From contig DIUW01000012.1 in NCBI GenBank assembly GCA_002423125.1, forward strand, positions 1 through 22,988: 22,988 nucleotides of DNA. The letters run 5' to 3'. The stretch comes from Legionellaceae bacterium UBA6148. GTDB taxonomy: Bacteria; Pseudomonadota; Gammaproteobacteria; Legionellales; Legionellaceae. Below the pieces are notes generated by a model. The model was not told the DNA's origin and searched no databases. It saw only the letters and a program-made list of their open reading frames with translations. The translations under genes were made by a program, and so were the position numbers. Below are positions 16,474-22,988 of the stretch, piece by piece. The stretch's first letter is position 1; each line of letters begins with the position of its first letter.

Positions 16474-17768
16474 GACCTCGCCCCTCCAAACTCAGGGTGT
16501 TTAAAGACAAGACTGCTATTCGAACCACCAAACCCAAACGAATTTGACAATACAACACCCAATGATTTTTCACGCGTTCCTTCGGTCACGTAATCCAAGT
16601 CACACTCAGGATCAGGGGTCGTTAAATTCGCCGTCATAGGAATGCGTCCATGATGGATAGATAAAGCCGATAAAACAGCTTCCAGTGCACCTGCGGCAGC
16701 AATCAAATGCCCCGTTTGACTTTTAGTCGAACTAACAGGCAATTGATTAACGAGTTCTCCAAATGCCGCTTTAATGGCATTCGTTTCACTTAAATCATTC
16801 ATTTTTGTAGACGTACCATGAGCATTAACATAGTCAACATGGCTCGGTTGAACACCGGCGTCATGAAGCGCCCGTTGAATTGCTTGAAGTGCCCCGTCAC
16901 CATTGGGATGCGAATCAGTAATTCGGTATGAGCTCAACGTATTGCCTTCGCCTGCCAATTCAGCATAGATCCGCGCACCACGTGCCTTGGCTTTATCCCA
17001 TTCTTCTAAAATTAAAAACGCAGCGCCCTCACCTAGCACAAATCCATTACGAGTGAGATCAAACGGACGGCTTGCACGGCTTGGTGTATCATTGTCAGTT
17101 GATAAAGCGCCTAACAGGCAAAAACTTGAAAGCCCTAATGGGTTAATCATCGAGTCAAAACCACCCGCCAGCATAAAGTCGGCTTCACCGCGACGAATCA
17201 CTTGCAATGCCAAACCTAGCGCCTGGCCACTTGAAGCACAAGCAGTATGAACAGCATTGGCATAACCCTGTATTCCAAACTGCTGACTCAATAATGATAA
17301 ACAAGAATTCGACGTTGTTTTACCAAAATCAGCTAAATTAAAAAATTTTTGTGTTTTATTCTGTAATTCGCTCCAATCCGCTTTTCCAGTTGTTGCACAG
17401 GTTCTTTGAAAGCGTTGTAAATAATCAAACTCGGCTGTCATCATCCCACTTCCAGTGACAATGCCCCAACGATCTGCATTATGATCTTGCGGCATTACCC
17501 CTGCATCATCAAACGCTTGCCGAGCAGCTTCAAGTGCAAATTGGGTAAATGACATTGCAAAACGGTTGGGTTTTGTTTTCAGCGAAGAATGAAATTCAAA
17601 TTGTTTTACTTCGGCTGCAATCCGTGTAGGAAATGCATCGGCATTAAATTGCTGGATCCGATCAATGCCGGATTTTCCCGCCATTAAATGAGCCCACGTT
17701 GATTGGGTGTCATTTCCCAGTGGAGACACAACACCTAATCCTGTAATTGCCACACGTCGTTTTGTCAT
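16470..17768 (-). CDS. FabF-like 3-oxoacyl-ACP synthase with intact active site
   Basis: This condensing enzyme extends acyl-ACP by two carbons. From ATG 17768 it has 432 aa, with nucleophile Cys177 in HTACASSGQAL, His317 in NAHGTSTKMND, and Lys349 and His354 in STKSQTGHLIAAAGALE. I chose 17768 because AAGGTG lies 5-6 nt upstream and MTKRRVAITGLG is the usual FabF opening. The longer frame to 17801 would overlap the dehydratase gene by 31 nt with no support. It lies 2 nt after the dehydratase stop. Canonical fabF is missing beside acpP, so this gene could also serve ordinary elongation, but its operon points to a dedicated long-chain pathway. Confidence 0.93.
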   Translation of the reverse strand: MTKRRVAITGLGVVSPLGNDTQSTWAHLMAGKSGIDRIQQFNADAFPTRIAAEVKQFEFHSSLKTKPNRFAMSFTQFALEAARQAFDDAGVMPQDHNADRWGIVTGSGMMTAEFDYLQRFQRTCATTGKADWSELQNKTQKFFNLADFGKTTSNSCLSLLSQQFGIQGYANAVHTACASSGQALGLALQVIRRGEADFMLAGGFDSMINPLGLSSFCLLGALSTDNDTPSRASRPFDLTRNGFVLGEGAAFLILEEWDKAKARGARIYAELAGEGNTLSSYRITDSHPNGDGALQAIQRALHDAGVQPSHVDYVNAHGTSTKMNDLSETNAIKAAFGELVNQLPVSSTKSQTGHLIAAAGALEAVLSALSIHHGRIPMTANLTTPDPECDLDYVTEGTREKSLGVVLSNSFGFGGSNSSLVFKHPEFGGARS

Positions 17769-17770
17769 AT

Positions 17771-18649
17771 TCACCTTGTTAACAAAAGCTCCATCACACA
17801 CACTCGCTTGCCATCAACTTCACTGCGAAAACTTAAAACTAATTCGTGTTCATCTTGACGCTTAACCGTCAAAAAACACGTAACGACTTCACCAGGGTGA
17901 ATAAATTCATTCATTTTAATTCGACGCATTTCGCAAATGCGGTAAGGATCAGCCGATCCAAATGGAGCACGTTTCAGAAACTCTCGCGCTAGATTCAACT
18001 TACACTCAAGCAACACGGTCATTGGGAGCACTGGTTTTTTAGGAAAATGATCTGGAAAATATGAGGCAGCAGAATTGACTCGTTTTACAGCAGACAAATG
18101 AACGCCTGGTTCACTTGCAAGAACCGCGTCAAATGTAAATGATGTTTTAGGCGGCCGGGAAAAGCTCATTTTTTCGGCAGATTGGGGGAATGGAAGAGGC
18201 CATTCACCAGGCCGATTGATTTGTGAAAACTGTCGTAGCACTTCAGCACGATCAATAAAATCATCCATTGGCAATAATGGGCCTAGCGCTCCATCGACCG
18301 TAAATACCACCTCATCACCCACTCGAGCGATACTATGGTACTGAACCACGACATCATCCACAGCATCAATAATTGACTCAAGCAGTAGCGTTTCACCAAC
18401 ATACGCAGGCCGATGTAATCGCGCACTCGCGACCACTCCAGCAACAGGGCGTTTGGCAAAATCGCAAAACGCCATCACGTTCCATGCCGCTAACTGGCCC
18501 AGTGTTTCACCAATGAGAGACGATGTAAAATAAAGCTGACCATCATCATCCGATGATAGATAATAATCATCGGATGTGATGTGTTTAATCCCTTCGATTC
18601 GCTCGCCAAGAGACGAGTGAAGGATTCTATCTACAAATAAAAACCGCAT
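17771..18649 (-). CDS. Tandem-hotdog 3-hydroxyacyl-ACP dehydratase (FabZ-like)
   Basis: The 292-aa protein is about twice the length of FabZ and reads as two hotdog folds. The C-terminal half (about 170-292) has the FabZ helix motif with His201 and Glu215 in the segment FPDHFPKKPVLPMTVLLE, so it keeps both catalytic residues. The N-terminal half (about 1-130) has a matching helix with Glu48 (LIGETLGQLAAW) and a hotdog-like GVVASARLHRPAYVGE strand pair, but no HFP motif, so it probably supports structure or substrate binding. The ATG overlaps the carrier protein stop by one base (TAATG). It fills the fabZXL position of the rhizobial cluster, and removing water from 3-hydroxyacyl-ACP during chain extension is the likely role. 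Confidence 0.82.
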   Translation of the reverse strand: MRFLFVDRILHSSLGERIEGIKHITSDDYYLSSDDDGQLYFTSSLIGETLGQLAAWNVMAFCDFAKRPVAGVVASARLHRPAYVGETLLLESIIDAVDDVVVQYHSIARVGDEVVFTVDGALGPLLPMDDFIDRAEVLRQFSQINRPGEWPLPFPQSAEKMSFSRPPKTSFTFDAVLASEPGVHLSAVKRVNSAASYFPDHFPKKPVLPMTVLLECKLNLAREFLKRAPFGSADPYRICEMRRIKMNEFIHPGEVVTCFLTVKRQDEHELVLSFRSEVDGKRVCVMELLLTR

Positions 18650-19062
18650 TAGGCAAAGGATTCTTTCATTGACTGTTCGCTAATCGCCTCAACAATCAGT
18701 TTGCAGAACGTTTCAACAGTAAACAACATCGGAATTTCACTCACTTTCATGTTGTCTTTGAAATACTCGGCAGGCACTTCGCTTAAGTACGCTTTCAATG
18801 CGGCCAAACCTTTAGTCGTCAATACTCCGTTTTTCTCAAATTCATCTTCGCTCAAACTGCCCCGCGCATTTTTCTCGAGCTTGCCACGTGGTATTTTAAT
18901 GCTATATTCTTTTTCAAGTTGGAACACTAAATCCAAAAAATCAATCGACTCTGCGCCCAAATCGGCAATTAATCGACGATCAAGTGTCACGTCACTTTCT
19001 TCAATAACCAACACATCAGCAATAATTTCCCGAACTTTTGGGAATACGCTTTCTATTGTCAT
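18649..19062 (-). CDS. AcpXL-type specialised acyl carrier protein with inserted segment
   Basis: This carrier protein has 137 aa instead of about 80-95. The attachment Ser39 sits in DLGAESIDFLDLVF, followed by KEYSIKIP. This resembles, from memory, the rhizobial long-chain carrier AcpXL (DSLDFLDIVF, KEFGIKIP). About 50 residues (roughly 64-112) separate that region from the last helix (FTVETFCKLIVEAI). The insert is charged, with no recognised motif. AGAGGA precedes the ATG. It is first in the five-gene operon and probably holds the growing very long acyl chain delivered to the LpxL-type acyltransferase. Its own phosphopantetheinyl transferase is not in the window. Confidence 0.85.
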   Translation of the reverse strand: MTIESVFPKVREIIADVLVIEESDVTLDRRLIADLGAESIDFLDLVFQLEKEYSIKIPRGKLEKNARGSLSEDEFEKNGVLTTKGLAALKAYLSEVPAEYFKDNMKVSEIPMLFTVETFCKLIVEAISEQSMKESFA

Positions 19063-19099
19063 GTTTTAATCCTCTGAAATGGTTCTAGGGTATGATCCT

Positions 19100-19136
19100 A
19101 AAAAAAGCAGTTGGATCTACTGAGAGCCGCTACTGC
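19100..19136 (-). terminator. Candidate leader terminator before the acyl operon
   Basis: On the minus strand GCAGT...ACTGC closes a hairpin with inner GG/CC and TCT/AGA pairs and a 4-nt loop, followed by seven T. It lies between the candidate promoter and the carrier protein start. A second hairpin (AGAGCC/GGCTCT, 19123-19153) shares bases with it, so the two cannot form together, as in an attenuator. Confidence 0.4.
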
Positions 19137-19192
19137 ACTGATTCACTGGCTCTTTCTAGGATGATAGAAATTACCAGGTTTAAAAACTAATT

Positions 19193-19221
19193 ATTGTAGC
19201 ATATTTATTTTATAAAACGAA
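19193..19221 (-). promoter_or_regulatory. Candidate extended -10 promoter for the acyl operon
   Basis: The minus strand has TGCTACAAT, an extended -10 (TGn then TACAAT at 19198-19193) in an AT-rich stretch. No clear -35 was seen. Transcription would start near 19186, giving a leader of about 125 nt with the hairpins described separately. Confidence 0.4.
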
Positions 19222-19236
19222 AAAAATGCAGTTTTA

Positions 19237-19365
19237 GCAGCAGTTCTCAATATAAAGCTTAAAAATTACACAAGAATCGCCTCTAACCCAGTACTGTCAT
19301 CCCAGCGCAGGCTGGGATGACAATGATGTTGTTCAAATCATGTTCTCCATATTGAGAACTGCTGC
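19237..19365. mobile_element. MITE-like element, 129 bp, with 17-bp terminal inverted repeats
   Basis: The ends GCAGCAGTTCTCAATAT (19237-19253) and ATATTGAGAACTGCTGC (19349-19365) are perfect inverted repeats. AGTTTTA lies directly outside both ends (19230-19236 and 19366-19372) and reads as a 7-bp target duplication; two more matching bases make its exact length ambiguous. The centre has a 12-bp stem with 4-nt loop (19295-19306 and 19311-19322, GTCATCCCAGC type), similar to the widespread GTCATCCC/GGGATGAC intergenic palindromes. It has no coding capacity. It sits between the operon promoter region and the end of queH. Confidence 0.82.
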
Positions 19366-19388
19366 AGTTTTAGGATCCTGATCCCGTT

Positions 19389-20039
19389 TTATTCCTTGCT
19401 TTCCGAATAAAAATTCTCACCAATTTTAATCCGACAGCGAGAATTTTGATTACGCCATGCGTTCGTATCACGTAATGAATAGACACAACCACAATATTCT
19501 TGCTGATAAAAATTCTCTCGTTTAGCAATTTCATACATTCGCGACGAACCACCATCTTTTCGCCAATTATAAGTCCAATAAATCATATCCGGATAGCGGG
19601 ACGCCGCCTGTATGCCGGCGGTATTGATTTGATTCATGTCTTTCCAACGCGAAATTCCCAGTGAGCTGCTGATAACTGGAAATCCATTCTCATGAGCATA
19701 AAGTGCAGTTCGCTCAAAACGCATATCAAAACAAGCTGTACATCGTTTACCACGCTCAGGTTCCCATTCAAGACCCTTGACTCGCTCAAACCAATTGTCT
19801 TTATCATAATCGGCATCAATAAACGGGATAGCATGCTTTTCTGCAAATGCAATATTTTCTTGTTTACGAATTTCATATTCTTGAATTGGATGAATATTGG
19901 GATTATAGAAAAAAATAGAAAAATTAATCTTGGAAGCGATAAGGGCTTCCATCACTTCACCCGAACAAGGTGCACAGCACGAATGCAATAAAAGTTTATC
20001 TGCACTGTTGGGTAATTCTAGTGGTTCACGTTGAGTCAT
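19389..20039 (-). CDS. queH: Epoxyqueuosine reductase QueH
   Basis: It performs the last step of queuosine synthesis in tRNA, the reduction of epoxyqueuosine, and replaces the unrelated QueG. From ATG 20039 it has 216 aa, with the iron-sulfur and redox Cys sets HSCCAPCSG (Cys21, 22, 25), RCTACFDMR (Cys100, 103) and YCGC (Cys183, 185), as in the DUF208/QueH family. The start is fixed by AAGGAG 6-7 nt upstream; the longer frame to 20090 lacks support. It lies 130 nt after orn. Confidence 0.95.
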   Translation of the reverse strand: MTQREPLELPNSADKLLLHSCCAPCSGEVMEALIASKINFSIFFYNPNIHPIQEYEIRKQENIAFAEKHAIPFIDADYDKDNWFERVKGLEWEPERGKRCTACFDMRFERTALYAHENGFPVISSSLGISRWKDMNQINTAGIQAASRYPDMIYWTYNWRKDGGSSRMYEIAKRENFYQQEYCGCVYSLRDTNAWRNQNSRCRIKIGENFYSESKE

Positions 20040-20071
20040 GTTTATCTCCTTCCAAATAACTCCCTTCATTT

Positions 20072-20123
20072 TTCCCTTCTCCCCAGACATGGGGAGAAGG
20101 TGCCCGTAGGGCGGATGAGGGGA
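20072..20123. repeat. REP-like double hairpin between orn and queH
   Basis: CCTTCTCCCC (20075-20084) pairs with GGGGAGAAGG (20091-20100), followed by a GCCC/GGGC hairpin (20102-20112) and GGATGAGGGG. This sequence type recurs between genes in many bacterial genomes, which I recall rather than searched. It is not a standard terminator, as no T tract follows. Confidence 0.6.
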
Positions 20124-20169
20124 TTTTGAATACGTTATTTGCTGATATATACTTGTCGCGTCAAACAGG

Positions 20170-20718
20170 CTACGTTTTCTGAATAAAATGCTCGCGATAA
20201 TAAACTAATTCCGCGATTGATTCTTTAATATCATCCAACGCTAAATGCTTGGATTTTTTTTTCAGACCGCTCATTAATTGTGGCTGCCAACGCTTTGCCA
20301 ATTCTTTCAATGTACTCACATCTAAATTTCGATAATGGAAAAAATTTGCTAATTCAGGCATATATCGACATAAAAATCGGCGGTCTTGGCAAATGCTATT
20401 ACCACACATAGGGGATTTCCCTTTGTCAACAAATCGCTTACAAAATTCAATCGTTGCTTGTTCTGCCTCAGAATCGGTAATCGTACTCTCACGAACTCGT
20501 TGCACAAGTCCGGATTTATTATGCTGTTTGGTATTCCACTCATCCATTAGCGAAAGCCGTTCATCCGTTTGGTGAATCGCAAACACCGGACCTTCTGCAA
20601 GAATATTGAGATGCGTATCAGTAATAACGGTCGCAATTTCGATAATTTTATCATCCTCTGGACTAAGCCCAGTCATTTCAAGATCGATCCAAATCAAATT
20701 TTTATTGCTCTTTTTCAT
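20170..20718 (-). CDS. orn: Oligoribonuclease
   Basis: This 3'-5' exoribonuclease degrades very short RNAs, including pGpG from c-di-GMP turnover. The 182-aa protein is full length and has the DEDDh residues: Asp12 and Glu14 in WIDLEMTGL, Asp112 in SICQDRRFL, and His158 and Asp163 in KHLALDDIKES. Its ATG overlaps the cca stop by 4 nt (ATGA), so the two are probably cotranscribed. Confidence 0.97.
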   Translation of the reverse strand: MKKSNKNLIWIDLEMTGLSPEDDKIIEIATVITDTHLNILAEGPVFAIHQTDERLSLMDEWNTKQHNKSGLVQRVRESTITDSEAEQATIEFCKRFVDKGKSPMCGNSICQDRRFLCRYMPELANFFHYRNLDVSTLKELAKRWQPQLMSGLKKKSKHLALDDIKESIAELVYYREHFIQKT

Positions 20719-21920
20719 AGTTTATTCCAATGCGTAGCGACAAAGTCCACTCGTTTCTGATGAAGCCCTTTTTGAATATCTTTCCCTCGACAACCTTGAT
20801 CAATCAAAGACTGTGCGCTTATTTTGCCACAATTCTCACCAATGATCTGCCAATTTTTTGCTTGTTGTTGTGCAGAGCAAGCGGCTATTGCATCACAAAC
20901 CAATAAACATTGCTGAAAAACAATGGGGCGTCGAAAGGCATCGCATTGCTCCAGTGTTGTCACGATGGCTTCAGCATCAAGCTGCTGCAATTGCTGTATT
21001 GTACAATAAAATTGAGCCGTCATTCGCGCTAACTGACTATAATCTTTCGGGATTCGTAATCGATTACACATTGTTTCAATTCGATGATGGATTGGATCAC
21101 TGAACGGTTGATGATCGGGCCCGGTTGCCATCGAGCTACAGCCATTCCCAATACCATGCATCAATGCTGCAAAACGTAATGCAGGAGACTCAGACCGTAC
21201 CGTCATTTTTTTTAATGCATCTAATGCCTGAAGACCATTGTCAATCAACGAACATTCATCTGGACTATTGGGAATGCCAAATAAACAGTCTAATTCAGGA
21301 ATTACGACTCGTAGCGCACCACAGCTACGTAAAACCATAATAAATTGTTCTGGATTTTTTTCGCCTAAACTTCGATGAAACTCTTGCCAAACACGCTCAG
21401 GAACCAAGTGTGATACTTCCCCTTTCTGAACCATTTCACTCATTAAACATCGCGTTTCATCAGCAACGGCAAACCCTAAATGATGAAATCGCGCCGCAAA
21501 TCGAGCAATGCGTAAGACACGAACGGGATCTTCGATAAACGCAAGGGACACATGTCGCAACATTTTTTCACGCAATGCCTCTTTCCCATGAAATGGGTCA
21601 ATCAAGGTTCCGTTTTCGTCCATTGCCATCGCATTAATCGTTAAATCACGCCGCGCGAGGTCTTCCTCTAGACTCACTTGAGGATTAAAATCGCAAGCAA
21701 ATCCATAATAACCCGCTGAGCGTTTACGTTCCGTTCTTGCCAGTGCGTATTCTTCGCGAGTTTTAGGATGTAGAAAAACCGGGAAATCACGTCCAACTTG
21801 TTGATATCCTTGCTTGATCAACTCATCAGGCGTCCCTCCAATCACGACCCAATCACGTTCCTTCACAGGAAGACCTAGTAATTGATCTCGAACCGCTCCT
21901 CCCACCAAATAGACTTTCAT
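20715..21920 (-). CDS. cca: CCA tRNA nucleotidyltransferase (class II), HD motif degenerate
   Basis: It adds or repairs the 3' CCA of tRNAs. The 401-aa protein has the N-terminal GGAVRDQLLGLPV motif, the metal-binding ERDWVV (Glu21, Asp23), RRDLTINAMAMD (90-101), EDPVRVLRIARFAARF (130-145) and ERVWQE (175-180). The C-terminal region lines up with the HD domain of the E. coli protein, but the motif HDLGKG reads HGIGNG (His255, Gly256), so the phosphohydrolase activity of that domain is probably lost while CCA addition remains. It is upstream of orn with a 4-nt overlap and diverges from rsgA across 62 nt. Confidence 0.95.
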   Translation of the reverse strand: MKVYLVGGAVRDQLLGLPVKERDWVVIGGTPDELIKQGYQQVGRDFPVFLHPKTREEYALARTERKRSAGYYGFACDFNPQVSLEEDLARRDLTINAMAMDENGTLIDPFHGKEALREKMLRHVSLAFIEDPVRVLRIARFAARFHHLGFAVADETRCLMSEMVQKGEVSHLVPERVWQEFHRSLGEKNPEQFIMVLRSCGALRVVIPELDCLFGIPNSPDECSLIDNGLQALDALKKMTVRSESPALRFAALMHGIGNGCSSMATGPDHQPFSDPIHHRIETMCNRLRIPKDYSQLARMTAQFYCTIQQLQQLDAEAIVTTLEQCDAFRRPIVFQQCLLVCDAIAACSAQQQAKNWQIIGENCGKISAQSLIDQGCRGKDIQKGLHQKRVDFVATHWNKL

Positions 21921-21942
21921 TTTGTTTAATTTAGCCTCATAC

Positions 21943-21948
21943 TATAAT
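21943..21948 (+). promoter_or_regulatory. Candidate -10 box for rsgA
   Basis: TATAAT lies 34 nt before the rsgA ATG in the 62-nt divergent gap. The -35 region (TTTGTT at 21921-21926, spacer 16) is a poor match, so support is moderate to weak. Confidence 0.4.
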
Positions 21949-21982
21949 TTAATACAACGAGATCCTACCTGAAATTAAACAC

Positions 21983-22951
21983 ATGAGCAAAAGACGAATC
22001 AGCCTTCAACAATCCAATCGAATTCAGCAAAAACAAACCCGCTATCAACACCGTATTGATTTAGATACGAATAACACTCTAATGGAAGGGTTGGTCATCA
22101 AACGATATAGTCGTCTTGCCCTAATCGAAGATATTCAGGGTAACCGCCTGCGCTGCTCCATTCGCCCAGATATTCATTCTTTAGTTGCAGGAGATCGAGT
22201 TGTCTGGCAATCAGAAGGCAACAATCAAGGCGTTATTCTAAGTGTCTCGCCACGTACATCAGTCTTGAATCGACCCGACGCTCGAGGGGTTATAAAACCG
22301 GTTGCCGCCAACATCACACAAGTCATGATTGTCGTTGCCCCCATTCCAGAAATATCATGGACATTGCTCGATAGTTATTTAATCATGGCTGAAACACTGC
22401 GGTTGAATGCATGCATTGTGTTCAATAAAACAGATCTGCCTTGTGATGAAGTAAAACATCAGATATTAAGCATCTATGAGCCATTAGGCTATTCAATCGT
22501 ATTCATTTCTAAACAGTGCGCCGATCACGATGACCTATTAGCACAATCATTAAACGGCCAAACGAGCGTATTTGTCGGACAATCAGGGGTCGGAAAATCG
22601 TCGATCATTTCTAGAATTTTACCATCAGAATTGGACATTCAGACCGGTGAGGTTTCAGAACACTCTAATCTAGGTTGCCACACAACCAGTAACTCGTGTC
22701 TGTATCATTTAACCGGTGGTGGGCATCTAATTGATTCTCCTGGCGTCCGAGAATTGAATCTACACGATTTGCCTGTGCGAAACATCACTGACGGGTTTCG
22801 TGAATTTCGCGCATTCATGTCACAATGCCAATTCCGAAATTGTAATCACCTCGATGCCCCACGATGTGCAGTGCAGAAAGCGCTCAACGAAGGGCTGGTA
22901 AGTCAAGCGCGCTATGACAGTTATGTGAAACTGGCCGCAAAATTCACCTAA
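21983..22951 (+). CDS. rsgA: Small ribosomal subunit biogenesis GTPase RsgA
   Basis: This circularly permuted GTPase checks late 30S subunit maturation. The 322-aa protein has an N-terminal OB-fold region (about 35-100), then G4 NKTD (148-151), G1 GQSGVGKSS (199-207), the GCHTTS switch (231-236), G3 DSPG (251-254) and a C-terminal zinc site (Cys282, Cys287, His289, Cys295). The basic N-terminus SKRRISLQQ is usual. The start at 21983 is the first ATG, and no strong Shine-Dalgarno was seen. The orn-rsgA neighbourhood is common in gammaproteobacteria; here cca lies between them. Confidence 0.96.
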   Translation: MSKRRISLQQSNRIQQKQTRYQHRIDLDTNNTLMEGLVIKRYSRLALIEDIQGNRLRCSIRPDIHSLVAGDRVVWQSEGNNQGVILSVSPRTSVLNRPDARGVIKPVAANITQVMIVVAPIPEISWTLLDSYLIMAETLRLNACIVFNKTDLPCDEVKHQILSIYEPLGYSIVFISKQCADHDDLLAQSLNGQTSVFVGQSGVGKSSIISRILPSELDIQTGEVSEHSNLGCHTTSNSCLYHLTGGGHLIDSPGVRELNLHDLPVRNITDGFREFRAFMSQCQFRNCNHLDAPRCAVQKALNEGLVSQARYDSYVKLAAKFT

Positions 22952-22988
22952 CGTATACACTCTATTCCGCAGTTTTTGACTGTCGTCC

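Noticed and set aside
17769..17801. Longer start of the active ketosynthase
   Set aside because: It overlaps the dehydratase by 31 nt, whereas the ATG at 17768 has an AAGGTG site and the family-typical opening.
20061..20123. Intrinsic terminator for orn or queH in the double hairpin
   Set aside because: The stems are strong but no T tract follows on either strand at the right place; called a REP-like repeat instead.
1..22988. CRISPR array, tRNA or rRNA gene, transposase
   Set aside because: No regularly spaced repeats, tRNA-like cloverleaf or transposase motif was noticed on either strand by reading; no search tool was run.

Overview
The window reads as a chromosomal segment of a gammaproteobacterium, most likely in the Legionellales (Legionella/Coxiella/Rickettsiella relatives). 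This is an inference from gene order (yceD-rpmF-plsX-fabHDG-acpP ... mltG-tmk-holB-pilZ-tatD), moderate-to-low GC, and two effector-like genes (an ankyrin-type repeat protein and a patatin phospholipase). No rRNA, tRNA, CRISPR array or complete transposase gene was seen.

Left edge (1-1174): the 3' part of a gene whose frame is open through the window edge. It ends an ankyrin-like repeat and then carries two copies of a soluble-plus-hydrophobic module. It converges with anmK. Between anmK and tatD lies a compact 135-bp element with long inverted ends and an 8-bp direct repeat on both sides, so it looks like a MITE.

Minus-strand housekeeping run (11018 down to 2430): yceD, rpmF, plsX, fabH, fabD, fabG, acpP, mltG, tmk, holB, pilZ, tatD. 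The genes are tightly packed, with several 4-31-nt overlaps. Together they make acyl-ACP and phosphatidate precursors, cut glycan strands, make dTDP and supply a clamp-loader subunit. The condensing enzyme gene fabF, usually found between acpP and mltG, is absent. A 132-bp spacer with a long imperfect hairpin is there instead. mnmA diverges from yceD and converges, with a 1-nt gap, on a patatin-like phospholipase gene.

Region 14343-19062 is the most distinctive part: a five-gene minus-strand operon with overlapping reading frames, encoding a special acyl carrier protein, a double-hotdog dehydratase, a ketosynthase with an intact Cys-His-His triad, a second ketosynthase whose catalytic Cys is Ala, and an LpxL/LpxXL-type acyltransferase. 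Order and content match the rhizobial acpXL-fabZXL-fabF2XL-fabF1XL-(adh)-lpxXL cluster for very-long-chain fatty acid attachment to lipid A, but without the dehydrogenase gene. The paired active and inactive ketosynthases resemble the KS/chain-length-factor arrangement of type II polyketide and aryl-polyene systems. The operon is bracketed by two inverted copies of another MITE-like repeat, and its leader can fold as a terminator or a competing hairpin.

Right part (19389-22951): queH (queuosine synthesis), a REP-like double hairpin, orn, cca (HD motif degenerate), then divergent rsgA. The only gene-free stretch over 300 bases is 19063-19388. It holds the operon leader, a candidate promoter and the complete MITE-like element.
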